A DNA stretch of 64,000 bases, taken from assembly GCA_025331125.1 (NCBI GenBank), contig JAOALB010000053.1, positions 124,001 through 188,000 on the forward strand, written 5' to 3'. The stretch is from Mycogone perniciosa. Lineage: Eukaryota > Ascomycota > Sordariomycetes > Hypocreales > Hypocreaceae. Both the position numbers and the translations under genes were made by a program. The notes beneath the pieces are model-generated. The model did no database searches and had not been told where the DNA came from. It was given only the letters and a program-made list of their open reading frames with translations. Positions within the stretch are counted from its first letter, which is position 1; every line of letters begins with the position of its first letter. Shown in pieces: positions 53,998 through 64,000 of the stretch.

Positions 53998-55084
53998 AAC
54001 TATGCGCTCGAAGAGACCCGGATTTACGGACGAAAACGACCATGTACTAGTACTATGGGATAGTGGCCAAACACCTGGAACCTGCTGGAGAGGACATCAC
54101 AGAAATCTGCATCTCACGCCACACATCTACGAATGAGAACATCCAGGACTGACCGACACAATATCTTATTGAAGACGCAGGCATGTACTCGTAGGTACGG
54201 CGCACCAGACCGTACGCGTTATTGTAGCCCTAGATAGCCCCTATTGTGCTGAACAGCGTGGGGCGCAAACAAAAAACGCGCCGTCACGCACCTTTGAACT
54301 CTGGAGTGGTGGACCCAGCACGTGATATGTCATACGCTTTTTTCCCCTGCGCTCCAGCCTCAGGCGCGGGATTCTGCCTGCGCAGGGGGCGTGCTGAAAT
54401 TTACGGTGGGCAGCCGTCCTAGAACCGCATCAGCCATCACGCCGAATCTTGTCAGTTGTCTTCACCACTCCCCATCATCAACCGGCCAGCGCGCATCCAA
54501 AAAATCGCCAGGTCCCCTCGCAAACCATCGGCGTCCATCTCGAATCCTCGCCAACTTCGTGTTCCACGCGATTTTGCACGCCGCCCGCACCTGCGGTACC
54601 GCTTCCGACGCGCCGCGCCACCTCCCTCGCAACATTTTTCCTTTTCCTTTTCCTTTCCCTTTCCTTGGACCAAACTGCGAGAGCCCCCTTGGGGTTGAGC
54701 TTTCCATCCATCGCCGAATCCCCCACGCCCGCGTCGACGCCGTCGCAAGGCTGAGGTTTTTGCCAACATTGACGACCAGGCTTCGCTTTAGTTTTTGTCC
54801 AACACGCTGCTTCTCGACGTGGCGTCCTCTGTTCCCAACGACGACTGCCCAGCCGCGCATCTCGCCCCCCGTTGTGGCCTTTTGACGCGACGCACCTCGT
54901 CTCCCACATTCGCTTCCGATCGCTCTTTTTTATATCGTAGCACGGCAACAATACCAGCCTCGCGCGCAACGAGCACGAATATCCATAGTCACTCCTCGAT
55001 ATGCACCATATATAGGTCGACCACGATTGGCATTCTCATTGGGGCGTAGACTGTTGAATTCTTTCTTGACACAATACCTCCATC
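53998..55084. promoter_or_regulatory. SNF2/STH1 promoter and leader
   Basis: About 1.1 kb upstream of the remodeller gene. The right part is strongly pyrimidine-rich, with a TTTTCC/TTTCC repeat at 54634-54666. The 187-codon plus-strand frame through it is low-complexity and rejected. Confidence 0.5.
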
Positions 55085-58000
55085 ATGGCGTCGGTGCAGG
55101 CCCCCCCCGCGGTCCAGCACTCAGGCGCGCCCATGCCCGCAGGAGCAACAAAGCAGCAAGCCGAAGAAGTTTTCAGGGTATGCACTCCAACGCGTGTTGA
55201 CACGCTCTCTCGCGTTGCCGGCGATTTATTTTTTATGGCATCCCGCAGCTGACCCGTTTGTAGAAACTGAAGCAGATGAAGGAGCAAGGCATCCCTCCTA
55301 CTGACCCCGAGTACGTCAAGGCCTCACAATTTTTGATGAGCTTCCAACAACAACATAATATGCGACGAAACCAACAATATCTCCAAGCTCAGCAGCAACA
55401 AATGCAACATAATGCCACTAACGGTGCCATCAACGGTGCCCAGCCTGGCCGTCCGCAACAAGGCACATCCCAATCGGCGCAAGCCCCGTCTAACTCTTTA
55501 GGAGCGTCTGCGATGCCGAACCTGGCTGCATCCGCCTCAACTGCTGCCGCGCCGTCCAGCACAGGCTCATCCTCAAGTCATTTCACCCAGCAACAACTCG
55601 GTTTGCTGAGACAGCAGATCCACGCGTTCAAGCTTCTTGGCAAGAATGCTGGCATTTCTGTGCAGTTGCAACAGGCCATTTTCCAACAGCGTCAACGACG
55701 CCAGGCAGCTATCACAGAGTCTGCTCAGGCTCCTCCAAGGGCCCCTCAACCTGGTCAAGATGCTGGGAAGAGCACACCCAATGGGGTTGAGCCCACTGCA
55801 CAGGCGGAATCACCTATCATTCCAAAACCCCATACCTACAAGACTGTGAAGTCTCCCTACGGGACAGACATGGCGCGGTCCTCCATCAAATATTTTGACC
55901 ACGCCCAACGCAAAAACCGATGGTTTATTCCAGGCATCTTTCCCACAGGAATCGATTTCGACCATTTGCGTTATGAGAGAGAGGTTGTTGTCTTCAACCG
56001 CATGAGCCAGCGGTACTCGGAACTGAAAAACCTGCCCGCAAATATTGGCCATTGGGACACCACGAAGGAGAATTTGGAGGTCGATGATTCTCTGAAGAGA
56101 AAAGCCATCATTGAGATGAAAAGCTTGGCCTTGTATGCGAAACAGCGAGCACTTCGCGAGAAGATTGCTCGTCAGATGATGCACTATGACAACCTGGCAA
56201 TGACGACCAACCGGACCAACTACCGTCGTATGAAGAAGCAGAATGTCCGCGAGGCCCGCATTACCGAGAAGCTCGAGAAGCAGCAGCGCGATGCTCGTGA
56301 GAATCGCGAGAAGAAGAAGCACACTGATTTCCTCCGTGCCATCTACAACCACCGTGCTGAAATCACGGAGACTGCGACAGCTCAAAAGAACAAATTCCAC
56401 AAGCTCAGCCGTCTCATGTACGCTCACCACTTCAACATTGAAAAGGAAGAGCAGAAACGTATTGAGAGGACAGCCAAGCAGCGTCTGCAGGCTCTTAAAG
56501 CCAACGATGAAGAGGCCTATCTCAAGCTGCTTGATCAAGCCAAGGATACCCGTATCACGCATCTGCTCAAGCAAACCGACGGCTTCTTGCAACAACTTGC
56601 GTCATCCGTCAAGGCTCAGCAGCGCCAGGCAGCAGAGGCTTACGGCGCCGACATTACCAACTTCCCTGAGGAAGAGGCTGAAATTGAGGATGAGGATAGT
56701 GGCAAAAAGATTGACTACTATGCTGTCGCACATCGTATTCGAGAAGAAGTCACCAAACAGGCCGGCATTCTTGTTGGTGGTACGTTGAAGGAGTACCAGA
56801 TCAAGGGTCTGCAATGGATGATTTCGCTTTATAACAACAACCTCAACGGCATTCTTGCTGATGAAATGGGTCTGGGAAAGACCATCCAGACTATCAGTTT
56901 GATCACCTATCTGATCGAGCAGAAGCAGCAGAGCGGTCCCTATCTGGTTATTGTTCCCTTGAGTACTCTGACTAACTGGAACCTCGAATTCGAAAAGTGG
57001 GCCCCTTCTGTGGCTCGTGTGGTGTACAAGGGACCACCCAATGCCCGTAAGCTGCAACAAGAGAAGATTCGGCAGGGCAGGTTTCAGGTTCTTCTCACGA
57101 CCTACGAGTACATCATCAAGGACCGTCCGATCCTTAGCAAGATCAAATGGTTCCACATGATTATCGACGAGGGTCATCGTATGAAGAATACTCAATCCAA
57201 GCTCAGTGCCACTATTCAGCAATACTACACCACCCGTTTCCGACTCATTCTCACCGGTACTCCTCTCCAGAACAACCTTTCCGAACTGTGGGCTATGCTC
57301 AACTTTGTCTTGCCAAACATCTTCAAGTCGGTCAAGACTTTCGATGAATGGTTCAACACTCCCTTTGCCAACACGGGTGGCCAAGACAAGATGGAGCTTA
57401 CGGAAGAAGAACAGATTCTGGTCATTCGTCGTTTGCACAAGGTCTTGCGGCCTTTCTTGCTGCGTCGTTTGAAGAAGGATGTTGAGAAGGACCTGCCCGA
57501 CAAGACGGAGAAGGTAATCAAGTGCAAGTTTTCCGCACTGCAGTCGAAGCTTTACAAGCAGATGGTTACACACAACAAACTGGTTGTCAGCGATGGCAAG
57601 GGTGGCAAGACTGGAGCACGCGGCTTGAGCAACATGATTATGCAGCTGCGGAAGCTTTGCAACCATCCTTTTGTATTCGATATCGTTGAAAACGTTATGA
57701 ATCCGATGAACATCAGCAACGACCTTCTTTGGAGAACATCGGGTAAATTTGAGCTCCTGGATCGAGTCCTGCCGAAATACAAGGCCACTGGCCATCGTGT
57801 GTTGATGTTTTTCCAGATGACAGCCATCATGGACATCATGGAAGACTATCTACGATATCGAAAGTACGAATATCTTCGTTTGGACGGTACGACCAAAGCA
57901 GAGGAGCGTTCCGACCTTTTACGAGACTTTAACCAGCCCAACTCAAAGTATTTCCTCTTTCTGTTGTCTACTCGTGCTGGTGGTCTAGGTCTCAACTTGC

Positions 58001-59486
58001 AGACCGCCGATACTGTCATCATCTACGATTCTGACTGGAATCCTCACCAGGATTTGCAAGCTCAGGATCGTGCCCATCGTATTGGTCAGAAGAATGAGGT
58101 GCGAATCTTGCGTCTCATCAGCTCCAACTCGGTCGAAGAGAAGATTTTGGAGCGAGCAAGGTTCAAGCTGGATATGGATGGCAAGGTTATCCAGGCTGGT
58201 CGTTTCGACAACAAATCATCGGAAACTGATCGTGATGCCATGCTTCGAACGCTGCTTGAGACGGCTGACATGGCAGAATCAGGCGAGCAGGAAGAGATGG
58301 AAGATGAGGAGTTGAATATGTTGCTTGCTCGTAGCGATAACGAGCTTGTTGTTTTCCAAAAACTGGATGAAGAGAGGCAGAAAGATCCGGTTTACGGCAC
58401 AGCGTCCGGTGGCAAGCCGGTACCTCGACTGATGGGAGAGGATGAGCTGCCTGATATTTACCTTAACGAGGGCAACCCTATCGCTGATGACTCCGAGGAA
58501 GTTGTGCTTGGGCGAGGGGCTCGTGAACGCACCAAGGTGCGGTATGATGACGGCCTGACGGAAGAGCAGTGGCTGATGGCTGTTGACGACGATGAGGACA
58601 GTCCGGAAGCGGCTGCAGCACGTAAGCAGGCTCGCAGGGACAAGCGGGACGCAAATAAATTAAAGAAGGTCGCCTTGTTGAACTCAGCGGATGACTCGCC
58701 ATCGGCCAGCCGAGCCAGCACAGAGGAAATCGAGACACCAAAGAAGCGCGGCCGTAAGCCTGGAAGCAAGAATGAGAAGCGAAAAGCCGAGGATGGCGAT
58801 GATGAGCCGCCATTCAAGAAGCGACGTGGGCCACAGGGTCGACCAAGCAAAGCTGCCAGCAACAACGAGTCACGGTTACCTCCCCAGCAACGAGATGTTC
58901 TTCAAAAGAGTCTACGCAGTTTGTATGATGCTCTTATGACGCTGGAGGTTGACGATATCGAGCCACCAGCGGAGGATGATGAGTCGGATGCCGGAAAGCG
59001 CTTGATCATAGGGCCCTTTGTGAAACTGCCTCCAAAGCGCGAATACGCTGATTACTATGTCATCATCCAAAACCCCATTTGCATGAATCATATTCAGACG
59101 CGCATCAAGAAGGAGGAGTATAACTCGTTGAGCGATCTACGGAAAGACTTTGACTTGTTGATTCGCAATTGCCAAACTTATAACGAGGACGGTAGCATCC
59201 TGTATCAGGATGCGAAGACTATGAATGTAAGTGAAGAGCAGGATACGATTTACTACGGGTTGTGTTTTCTAACTAGTGATAGGAATTCTTTTCCAAGAAA
59301 TACCAAGACGAGTTGGACGCGCATCCGGAGCTGCTACCGTTGGAAGAGGGCGGCAAGGCCATGTCCACAGCACCGTCAGGAAGCGGGGGCACACCTCAAC
59401 CAAGCGGAACTCGAATCAAGATCATATCGAGCGCTGCGCGGGAGGCAAATGGAGCCCGATCAGCAGCTCAAAGCGACGAAGACTGA
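55085..59486 (+). CDS. SNF2/STH1: SNF2/STH1-type ATPase of SWI/SNF-RSC chromatin remodellers
   Basis: Three exons (55085-55177, 55264-59226, 59283-59486) give 1419 residues. This is the motor of a SWI/SNF-class complex that slides and ejects nucleosomes. Domains in order: QLQ (FTQQQLGLLRQQIHAFKLLG, about 137-172), HSA (about 343-415, Lys/Arg-rich helix that binds actin-related proteins), DExx helicase (ADEMGLGKT near 562, DEGH near 665, LTGTPLQNNLSELW), C-terminal helicase lobe (STRAGGLGLNLQTAD, QAQDRAHRIGQ) and SnAC region (about 1000-1080). An AT-hook-like KKRGRKPGSKN follows near 1190, then a bromodomain (about 1240-1355) with the acetyl-lysine-binding NCQTYN. The last exon supplies EFFSKKYQDELDAHP and the end; failure to splice would give a wrong tail. 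Filamentous ascomycetes usually have few paralogues, and I cannot tell SWI/SNF from RSC membership by sequence alone. Confidence 0.95.
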
Positions 59487-60208
59487 GACGATGAGACTGA
59501 TGAAGCACATTTGTTTTCCTTATGAACGGGTGTATCCGCTCACGACGTAATTGGGTTATGTGTGCCAGCTGGGTTTGCTGAAACACTGATGGCATCACGA
59601 GACGGAACTGAATCACAAGGTGGCTTCGCCAAAGCGGCTTGTTTGATCATATATTCTGCGGCGTTGGGTGGCAAGGCGTTTTTACCATATGTACTCCAGG
59701 AACGGCGAGCAAGGGGCAGGGCAAAATACCAAGCATGTACAGGATGGAGCGAGGTCGAGATACGGGGAGGCGCATCATTTAGCTGAGTTAGATGGCCAGA
59801 GGACCCTAAGAACGGCAGAGATGCGACAGTGGACAGCACAGCAGCCTTTGCCTGCGCGCTCTCTGCTCTCGTGTTTCTGTGCCTGTGCATGTCTAGATAA
59901 GCACGTAAAATATATTCTAATAGACGTTGATACCGGCGTGACCGTACAATTGTGGACTCGTTGCATAATAACATGGCATGTGAAGATTTCATATTTCGAT
60001 ACTACTATACTACTATGACCTGTTGATGGAGCTGTTCGCCACCCACCAAAAATGCAGCTTACATCAACTTGCCTAGCACAGCCTCTGCCAGTGGGCAACT
60101 CAACAATAGACCTCACCAACTCATACGCATAGGTACGACAACGCAGACGACGGCTTATTATTTAACAACCTGTCCGCTCGCACGCACGCATCAACCGATG
60201 GCAGCAAG
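59487..60208. other. Spacer between SNF2/STH1 and the hydrolase gene
   Basis: About 720 bp, no supported gene. It should contain the remodeller 3' UTR and hydrolase promoter. Confidence 0.5.
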
Positions 60209-61651
60209 ATGAAGAAGACGTTGATATTGTGTTTCATCCATGGCTTTAAGGTAAGGGGAGAGGGGGCAAGGCAATGCGAGTGGGCTTTGCTGCTCTCATC
60301 ATTCATTCACAGAGCTTACCTAGTTTGGCTCACTTGGATTTGCGCATAGGGCGGCGAGTCGACGTTTGGCGAAAACTATCAGTTCACAGAGCATCTGCGT
60401 GGGCTGGTTGCTAAGGATTTGCCCAAGATCAATGTGCGCGTGCTTGTGTATCCGACGTTTGAGACGAGGGGCGATCTTGGGGAATGCGTGAGCAGGTTCC
60501 GGGACTGGTGCGTTTGATGACGATGACGATGATGATGATGGTGACCCTTCTTCCAGAGAGGCTGCGATGGCTAACGGGGGAGAGGGAGAGGGATAGGCTG
60601 GAGGAAAAAGTCATCGACTTGGAAGTCGCAGCGGGAACGCCATCGCCAACGGTTGATCCCTCTGTGCGCATCGTTCTGATCGGCCACTCCATGGGCGGCA
60701 TCGTGGCCGCGGAGACTGTCATGGGCCTCGCGTCGGATAAGCCCATCACGTACACGGAGGATGGCATCGACAAGGCGGATGCGCCGTCCTTCAACAGCCT
60801 CATGTTTCCCCGCATCCAGGGCGTGCTGGCGTTTGATACGCCGTACCTGGGCATCTCGCCGGGGGTTGTCGCGCATGGCGCCGAGGGCCATTACCAGAGC
60901 GCGCAGGCTGCTATGGCGCAGCTGAGCAGCTTGGGATCGCTTTGGGGTGCTGCGGGCAAGACGGTCTCCAAGGGAGGGTCGGCTCCCGCTGCTGCGGCGG
61001 CGCTTCCTGCTGCTTCGACGTCGACACCCGCGAAGGGCGGCGGCGGCGGCTGGTCAACCTGGGGCAAAGTCGCCATGGTTGCCGGAGCCGCAGGGGCGGT
61101 AGCAGCAGGTGGTGCGGCGGCATGGGCGAACCGGGAGCACCTCAACCAGGGGTGGACATGGGTATCCTCACACCTCGAGTTCGTGGGCTGTCTGGCGCGT
61201 CCCGAGGCGTTGAAGCAGCGCGTGGCGGGCATGGCGAGGCTGAGCGAGGAGCTGGACGTGGGATTTGCGAACCTGTATACGAGGCTGGGAAAGGGGGCAC
61301 AGACGAAGCAGGTGAGCATGGTGGGAACGGTGTTGGGGAGGGAGAGGACGTTTTGCGTGCTGCCGAGTAAGCAGCCGGCTGGGAAGTGGATGGACGCTGT
61401 CAATGATAAGGCGTCGGATGAGACAGTGGCGCATACGAGTAAGTGTTTCTTTCTGGTCCTGATTCTGATCCGGTGTGAGAGGCTGATGTGGTGATGTAGC
61501 CATGTTCGACGCAAAGGACAACCCGGGATATGTGAAGCTATCGCAGGATGCGAAGGGGTTGATTGTCGAGTGGTCACGGAATGACTGGTATGAGGGCAGT
61601 TCGGAGGCGAAGCCAGAACTCAAGTCAGAGCCCCAACAACCGACGGCTTGA
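60209..61651 (+). CDS. Alpha/beta hydrolase (DUF676/lipase-like)
   Basis: Four exons (60209-60250, 60350-60507, 60597-61438, 61500-61651) give 397 residues. The start MKKTLILCFIHGFKGG supplies the first strand and an HG oxyanion element. GENYQFTEHLRGLVAKDLP and VRVLVYPTFETRGDLGECV follow. The nucleophile elbow is IGHSMGGIVAAE (GHSMG), and FDTPYLGI matches the DTP segment of PGAP1/DUF676-type hydrolases. An Ala/Gly/Ser-rich insert then carries a hydrophobic stretch (VAMVAGAAGAVAAGGAAAWA), which could be a membrane anchor or a flexible linker. The histidine of the triad is probably HTTMFDAKDNPGY, formed across the last splice. A lipase/esterase role is inferred; the substrate is unknown. Confidence 0.8.
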
Positions 61652-61888
61652 TAGATGCGTCTATAGGAATGTAATGGCACGCTCTATTCTATATGACTTG
61701 TTGTGTCGTATAATTTGTACATGAATCATCCAGAATCGCCGTATTCCCAATACTCCGTAGTTCTGTTTTGTTGGACTAATACATACATGCCCCTTTTAAC
61801 AAGCCTTTCTTTTCTCACAGCCCAACCAACTCCATGTCCCCCCAGTGTTGTAGATACTAGATAGGTAGCTTCTATGTGTGCCTTGCGT

Positions 61889-62693
61889 TTATTGGGTGGC
61901 CTTCTCGTCTTTGGCCTTCAAGCCACGCATGACCTTCTTTCTCTGCGTCATCAAATATGTGTACAAGACATACGAACCTGCACAGACCTCGTTAACGAAT
62001 CCGATCCACCTCCGTTTAAACACATGCAAGTTCAACTTACCAGGGACATAAATGGCCAAAATCGCATAAAGAATAATCTTCTCCAGAGGATGATTGCTGC
62101 TCGCCGGCTCCGTCGCAAGATATATAAGTGAACACTCGCTCAAGATGCCCACGGGGTAGAGCACGAAAAAGGTGTTGTACCGCAACCAGGTCAACAGACG
62201 AGGCTGCGAGCCGGACAGCGTCAAGGCGAAGTACGAGTATCGGATCACCTCGGTGATGGACCAGGCGATCAGCATGGACGAGTACGTGGGGAACCGGGAG
62301 AGGAACGGGTACGGGTGGACGATGCCCCAGACGAGGAGCAGGCGGGAGGAGACCTGCATGATGGTGGTGATGAAGGGAGCGCGCACGATGCCTTGAATAT
62401 GTCAGCTGCTTTCGTCTATTATTTATTTACGGGAGATACAGAGGCAGAGGGCAGAGAGCAGTACCGAATAGGGAGTGCAGAATCTCAATGGCGGCCATGG
62501 TTTGCGTCCATTTCGTCCACTCGCCTACGCCAAACCAAACAAGTTGTGGTCCCTGTGAGGCCAACAAAGAGACGGTTCGGCCAAGAACGACGCTCCAGGC
62601 GACAGCCGAGGCGAAGTTGTAGAAGATGAGATAGGCTGTCTTGAGTGGCGAGGGCTGCCGCTGGGGCTTGGGGGCTTTTGCGCTGTCTGCCAT
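61889..62693 (-). CDS. PHS1: Very-long-chain 3-hydroxyacyl-CoA dehydratase (PHS1/HACD)
   Basis: Three exons on the minus strand (62693-62465, 62391-62041, 61977-61889) give 222 residues. The enzyme carries out the third step of very-long-chain fatty acid elongation in the ER, dehydrating 3-hydroxyacyl-CoA to trans-2-enoyl-CoA. It is a multi-span membrane protein: KTAYLIFYNFASAVAWSVVL, AAIEILHSLFGIVRAPFIT, SSRLLLVWGIV and SSMLIAWSITEVIRYSYFAL are visible. The catalytic pair is Y155 and E162 in VLYPVGILSE, with the same spacing as yeast Phs1 Y149/E156. The C-terminus is a Lys-rich cytosolic tail (QRKKVMRGLKAKDEKATQ) suited to ER retention. It is convergent with the hydrolase gene, 240 bp apart. 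Confidence 0.94.
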
Positions 62694-63131
62694 GGCTGAT
62701 TGAGGGCCTGGGAGCTCTCCTCTCGAAGGTGGGAGGACAATGTGTAGATGTAGACGATATGTTGAGGAATGGCGCTTTGTTGGTGATGCGAAGGGTGGCG
62801 GTTGAATTTAGCGGCATTGGAAGGGTCCGTCCCACTGTGGGGACAGGAGGCCGCAGGTTCAGGGGTCTCTTTATCCGCTGAGACGTCTTCAGTCCTTGAC
62901 AGTCAATGAAATAAAGGAATTTGGAACACGTCTTTCATTTCGCATAAAAGGGTTGTGTTTGTTGAATGGTAACCATATTTATAAATAATTGAATCAATCG
63001 GATCGTTGCCCATGCAGTACCGTCTCTACATATCCCAGAATATGCTGATCCAACTCCAATAACCCGAGCCTCCCATTCAGATATATATACATACCTATAT
63101 ATCTATATAAATGCAGTATATATCATCTACC
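62694..63131. other. PHS1 upstream region
   Basis: About 440 bp between the PHS1 start and the stop of the phosphotransferase gene; AT-rich with short TA repeats near 63080-63125. No gene. Confidence 0.5.
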
Positions 63132-64000
63132 TTAATCTCCCTTGCCATCACTCTTTATTACCAGTAATGACGCTGCACTCTGCTCTCCCCCCTGCGTCTT
63201 GGCCAAACGTATTCCGATCCAGTCCCATACCCCCGTAACAGCCGAGTGAAGCCTCTTATACCAGCTCCCGCAAGTCAAATCGTTTCCCAATCCCTCTATC
63301 GGACTCGGAGCTTCTAAAAAGAGCTCCAGCCTTTGCAGCTCTGAGTCGTCTCTCCCAGCCTCCACAACGCGATCTATCCGCCCATCATCAAACGCAATGC
63401 CCCTCCAGAGCAAAACGCCCAACTTTCGAGATAGCTCAATCTCTTCAAGCCAGGGTCTAGCACCAAAGTCTCTGTGTCGAGAGGAATGAAGAAACCTTTT
63501 CCAAAACAAGCAACGGAGCTCTTGGTGGTCTTCGTAATACTGAAATCCTTGTAGGGAAACGTCGTGACCGAGAACCTCCTCGATGCCGTAGAGACCCATA
63601 CCGAAGGGCAGCCATTCTGCTTCTGCCCAGTCGATGAGGCCGGTTAGATGTCCGGAGCTAGGGTCTACCATAATATTGACTGGAAGCAGGTCTCCATGGG
63701 TAAGACACCATGGCGATCTCTCAATAGAGTCGAGGTGCTGCTGAACTTCTGACACATGCCTGGGCAGGTTTCCTGCTGGTAGACCCTTCAAGAGGTCAAG
63801 GCGCCATCTCAATGAGTTGCCAATCTTCCCCTTTTGAATTCCTTCTAACTCAGCTCCTTCTCCTCCTTGGCACCGTCGCTTGTGGAAGCTGAGAGCGAAG
63901 ACATGAGCTAGATCTTCCACTACTCTTCTCCTAAATGCCCTGCTATCGCCTCCGGATTCGTCCTTCCTCCTCCGAAACTCAGAGAGTGGTATCCCGGGTA
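63132..64000 (-). CDS. Phosphotransferase of the APH / choline-kinase-like fold, 5' end outside the window
   Basis: The frame is open from the right edge of the window (64000) to a stop at 63132, so the start and N-lobe are missing. The visible part includes IPLSEFRRRKDESGGDSRAF, then LDSIERSPWCLTHGDLLPVN with the Brenner-type HGDLLPVN catalytic loop (H, D, N), IDWAEAEWLPFGMGLYGIEE with the metal-binding D of the DFG-like motif, and a helical C-lobe. These motifs are those of the APH superfamily (aminoglycoside phosphotransferase-like, choline kinase-like). Fungal members are numerous and mostly of unknown substrate. There is no evidence here of an antibiotic-resistance role. An intron beyond the window is possible. 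Confidence 0.8.
   Translation of the reverse strand, partial: PGIPLSEFRRRKDESGGDSRAFRRRVVEDLAHVFALSFHKRRCQGGEGAELEGIQKGKIGNSLRWRLDLLKGLPAGNLPRHVSEVQQHLDSIERSPWCLTHGDLLPVNIMVDPSSGHLTGLIDWAEAEWLPFGMGLYGIEEVLGHDVSLQGFQYYEDHQELRCLFWKRFLHSSRHRDFGARPWLEEIELSRKLGVLLWRGIAFDDGRIDRVVEAGRDDSELQRLELFLEAPSPIEGLGNDLTCGSWYKRLHSAVTGVWDWIGIRLAKTQGGEQSAASLLVIKSDGKGD

Noticed and set aside
54322..54885. A 187-codon frame just upstream of the SNF2/STH1 gene
   Set aside because: Pyrimidine-rich leader translated as Pro/Phe/Ser/Arg; no domain and no splice-compatible link to the remodeller.
56602..57795. A 397-codon minus-strand frame
   Set aside because: Antisense shadow of the SNF2/STH1 helicase domain; the plus strand carries the conserved motifs.
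1..64000. CRISPR arrays, insertion sequences or bacterial-type operons
   Set aside because: None seen; gene structure with introns is eukaryotic throughout. No intact transposase, reverse transcriptase or long terminal repeat pair was recognised either.

Overview
The window is fungal nuclear DNA. Genes carry short spliceosomal introns of about 45-215 nt with GTRNGT donors and CTAAC-like branch sites, both tRNA genes have introns, and the protein set is that of a filamentous ascomycete (Pezizomycotina). The combination of a Drs2-type flippase, Ecl1-type zinc protein, MKK1/2-type MAPKK and PAF1/SWR1/SNF2 chromatin factors with long intergenic spacers full of TACGGAGTAC motifs suggests Sordariomycetes, probably Hypocreales; that placement is inference. 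All exon boundaries were read by eye and checked for phase, not for expression.

Left part (1-22.4 kb) is gene-poor. It opens with the last exon of a DRS2-type lipid flippase, then what looks like a decayed secondary-metabolite locus: an intact single-domain terpene cyclase (702-1958, minus), an orphan coding tail below it, and broken pieces of an ABC-C transporter above it. After that only an Ecl1-type lifespan regulator (8099-9008) and two uncharacterised proteins (11897-12517 and 17071-17805, both minus) are supported. Most exact copies of a dispersed TACTCCGTAC/TACGGAGTAC decamer lie here.

Middle part (22.4-41.9 kb) is dense and conserved: DBP8 helicase, an MKK1/2-type MAPKK, PUS7 pseudouridine synthase, an SRA/YDG-domain gene interrupted by an in-frame TAG, a PIN4-type parvulin, ribosomal proteins eS12 and uS8 sharing one divergent promoter, a GT90/CAP10 glycosyltransferase, PAF1 and RER1. 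Themes are ribosome biogenesis and RNA modification (DBP8, PUS7, eS12, uS8), transcription elongation (PAF1) and ER-Golgi traffic (RER1).

Between 42.2 and 48.5 kb lies a small accessory island bounded by two intron-bearing tRNA genes (Gly-UCC and Val-CAC). It contains three orphan or broken genes: an uncharacterised protein with an in-frame TAG near its start, an uncharacterised 426-aa protein with a Cys-rich tail, and a clear multi-lesion pseudogene.

Right part (49-64 kb) is conserved again: SWC5 (SWR1 complex), a WDR70-like WD40 protein, a SNF2/STH1 remodeller ATPase with bromodomain, an alpha/beta hydrolase, the PHS1 3-hydroxyacyl-CoA dehydratase and, running off the end, an APH-fold phosphotransferase. 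The most interesting candidate for new biology is the SRA/YDG gene at 31408-32820: its internal stop sits in the classic leaky context UAG-CAG-CUA, and nearly all of the recognisable SRA domain lies downstream of it.
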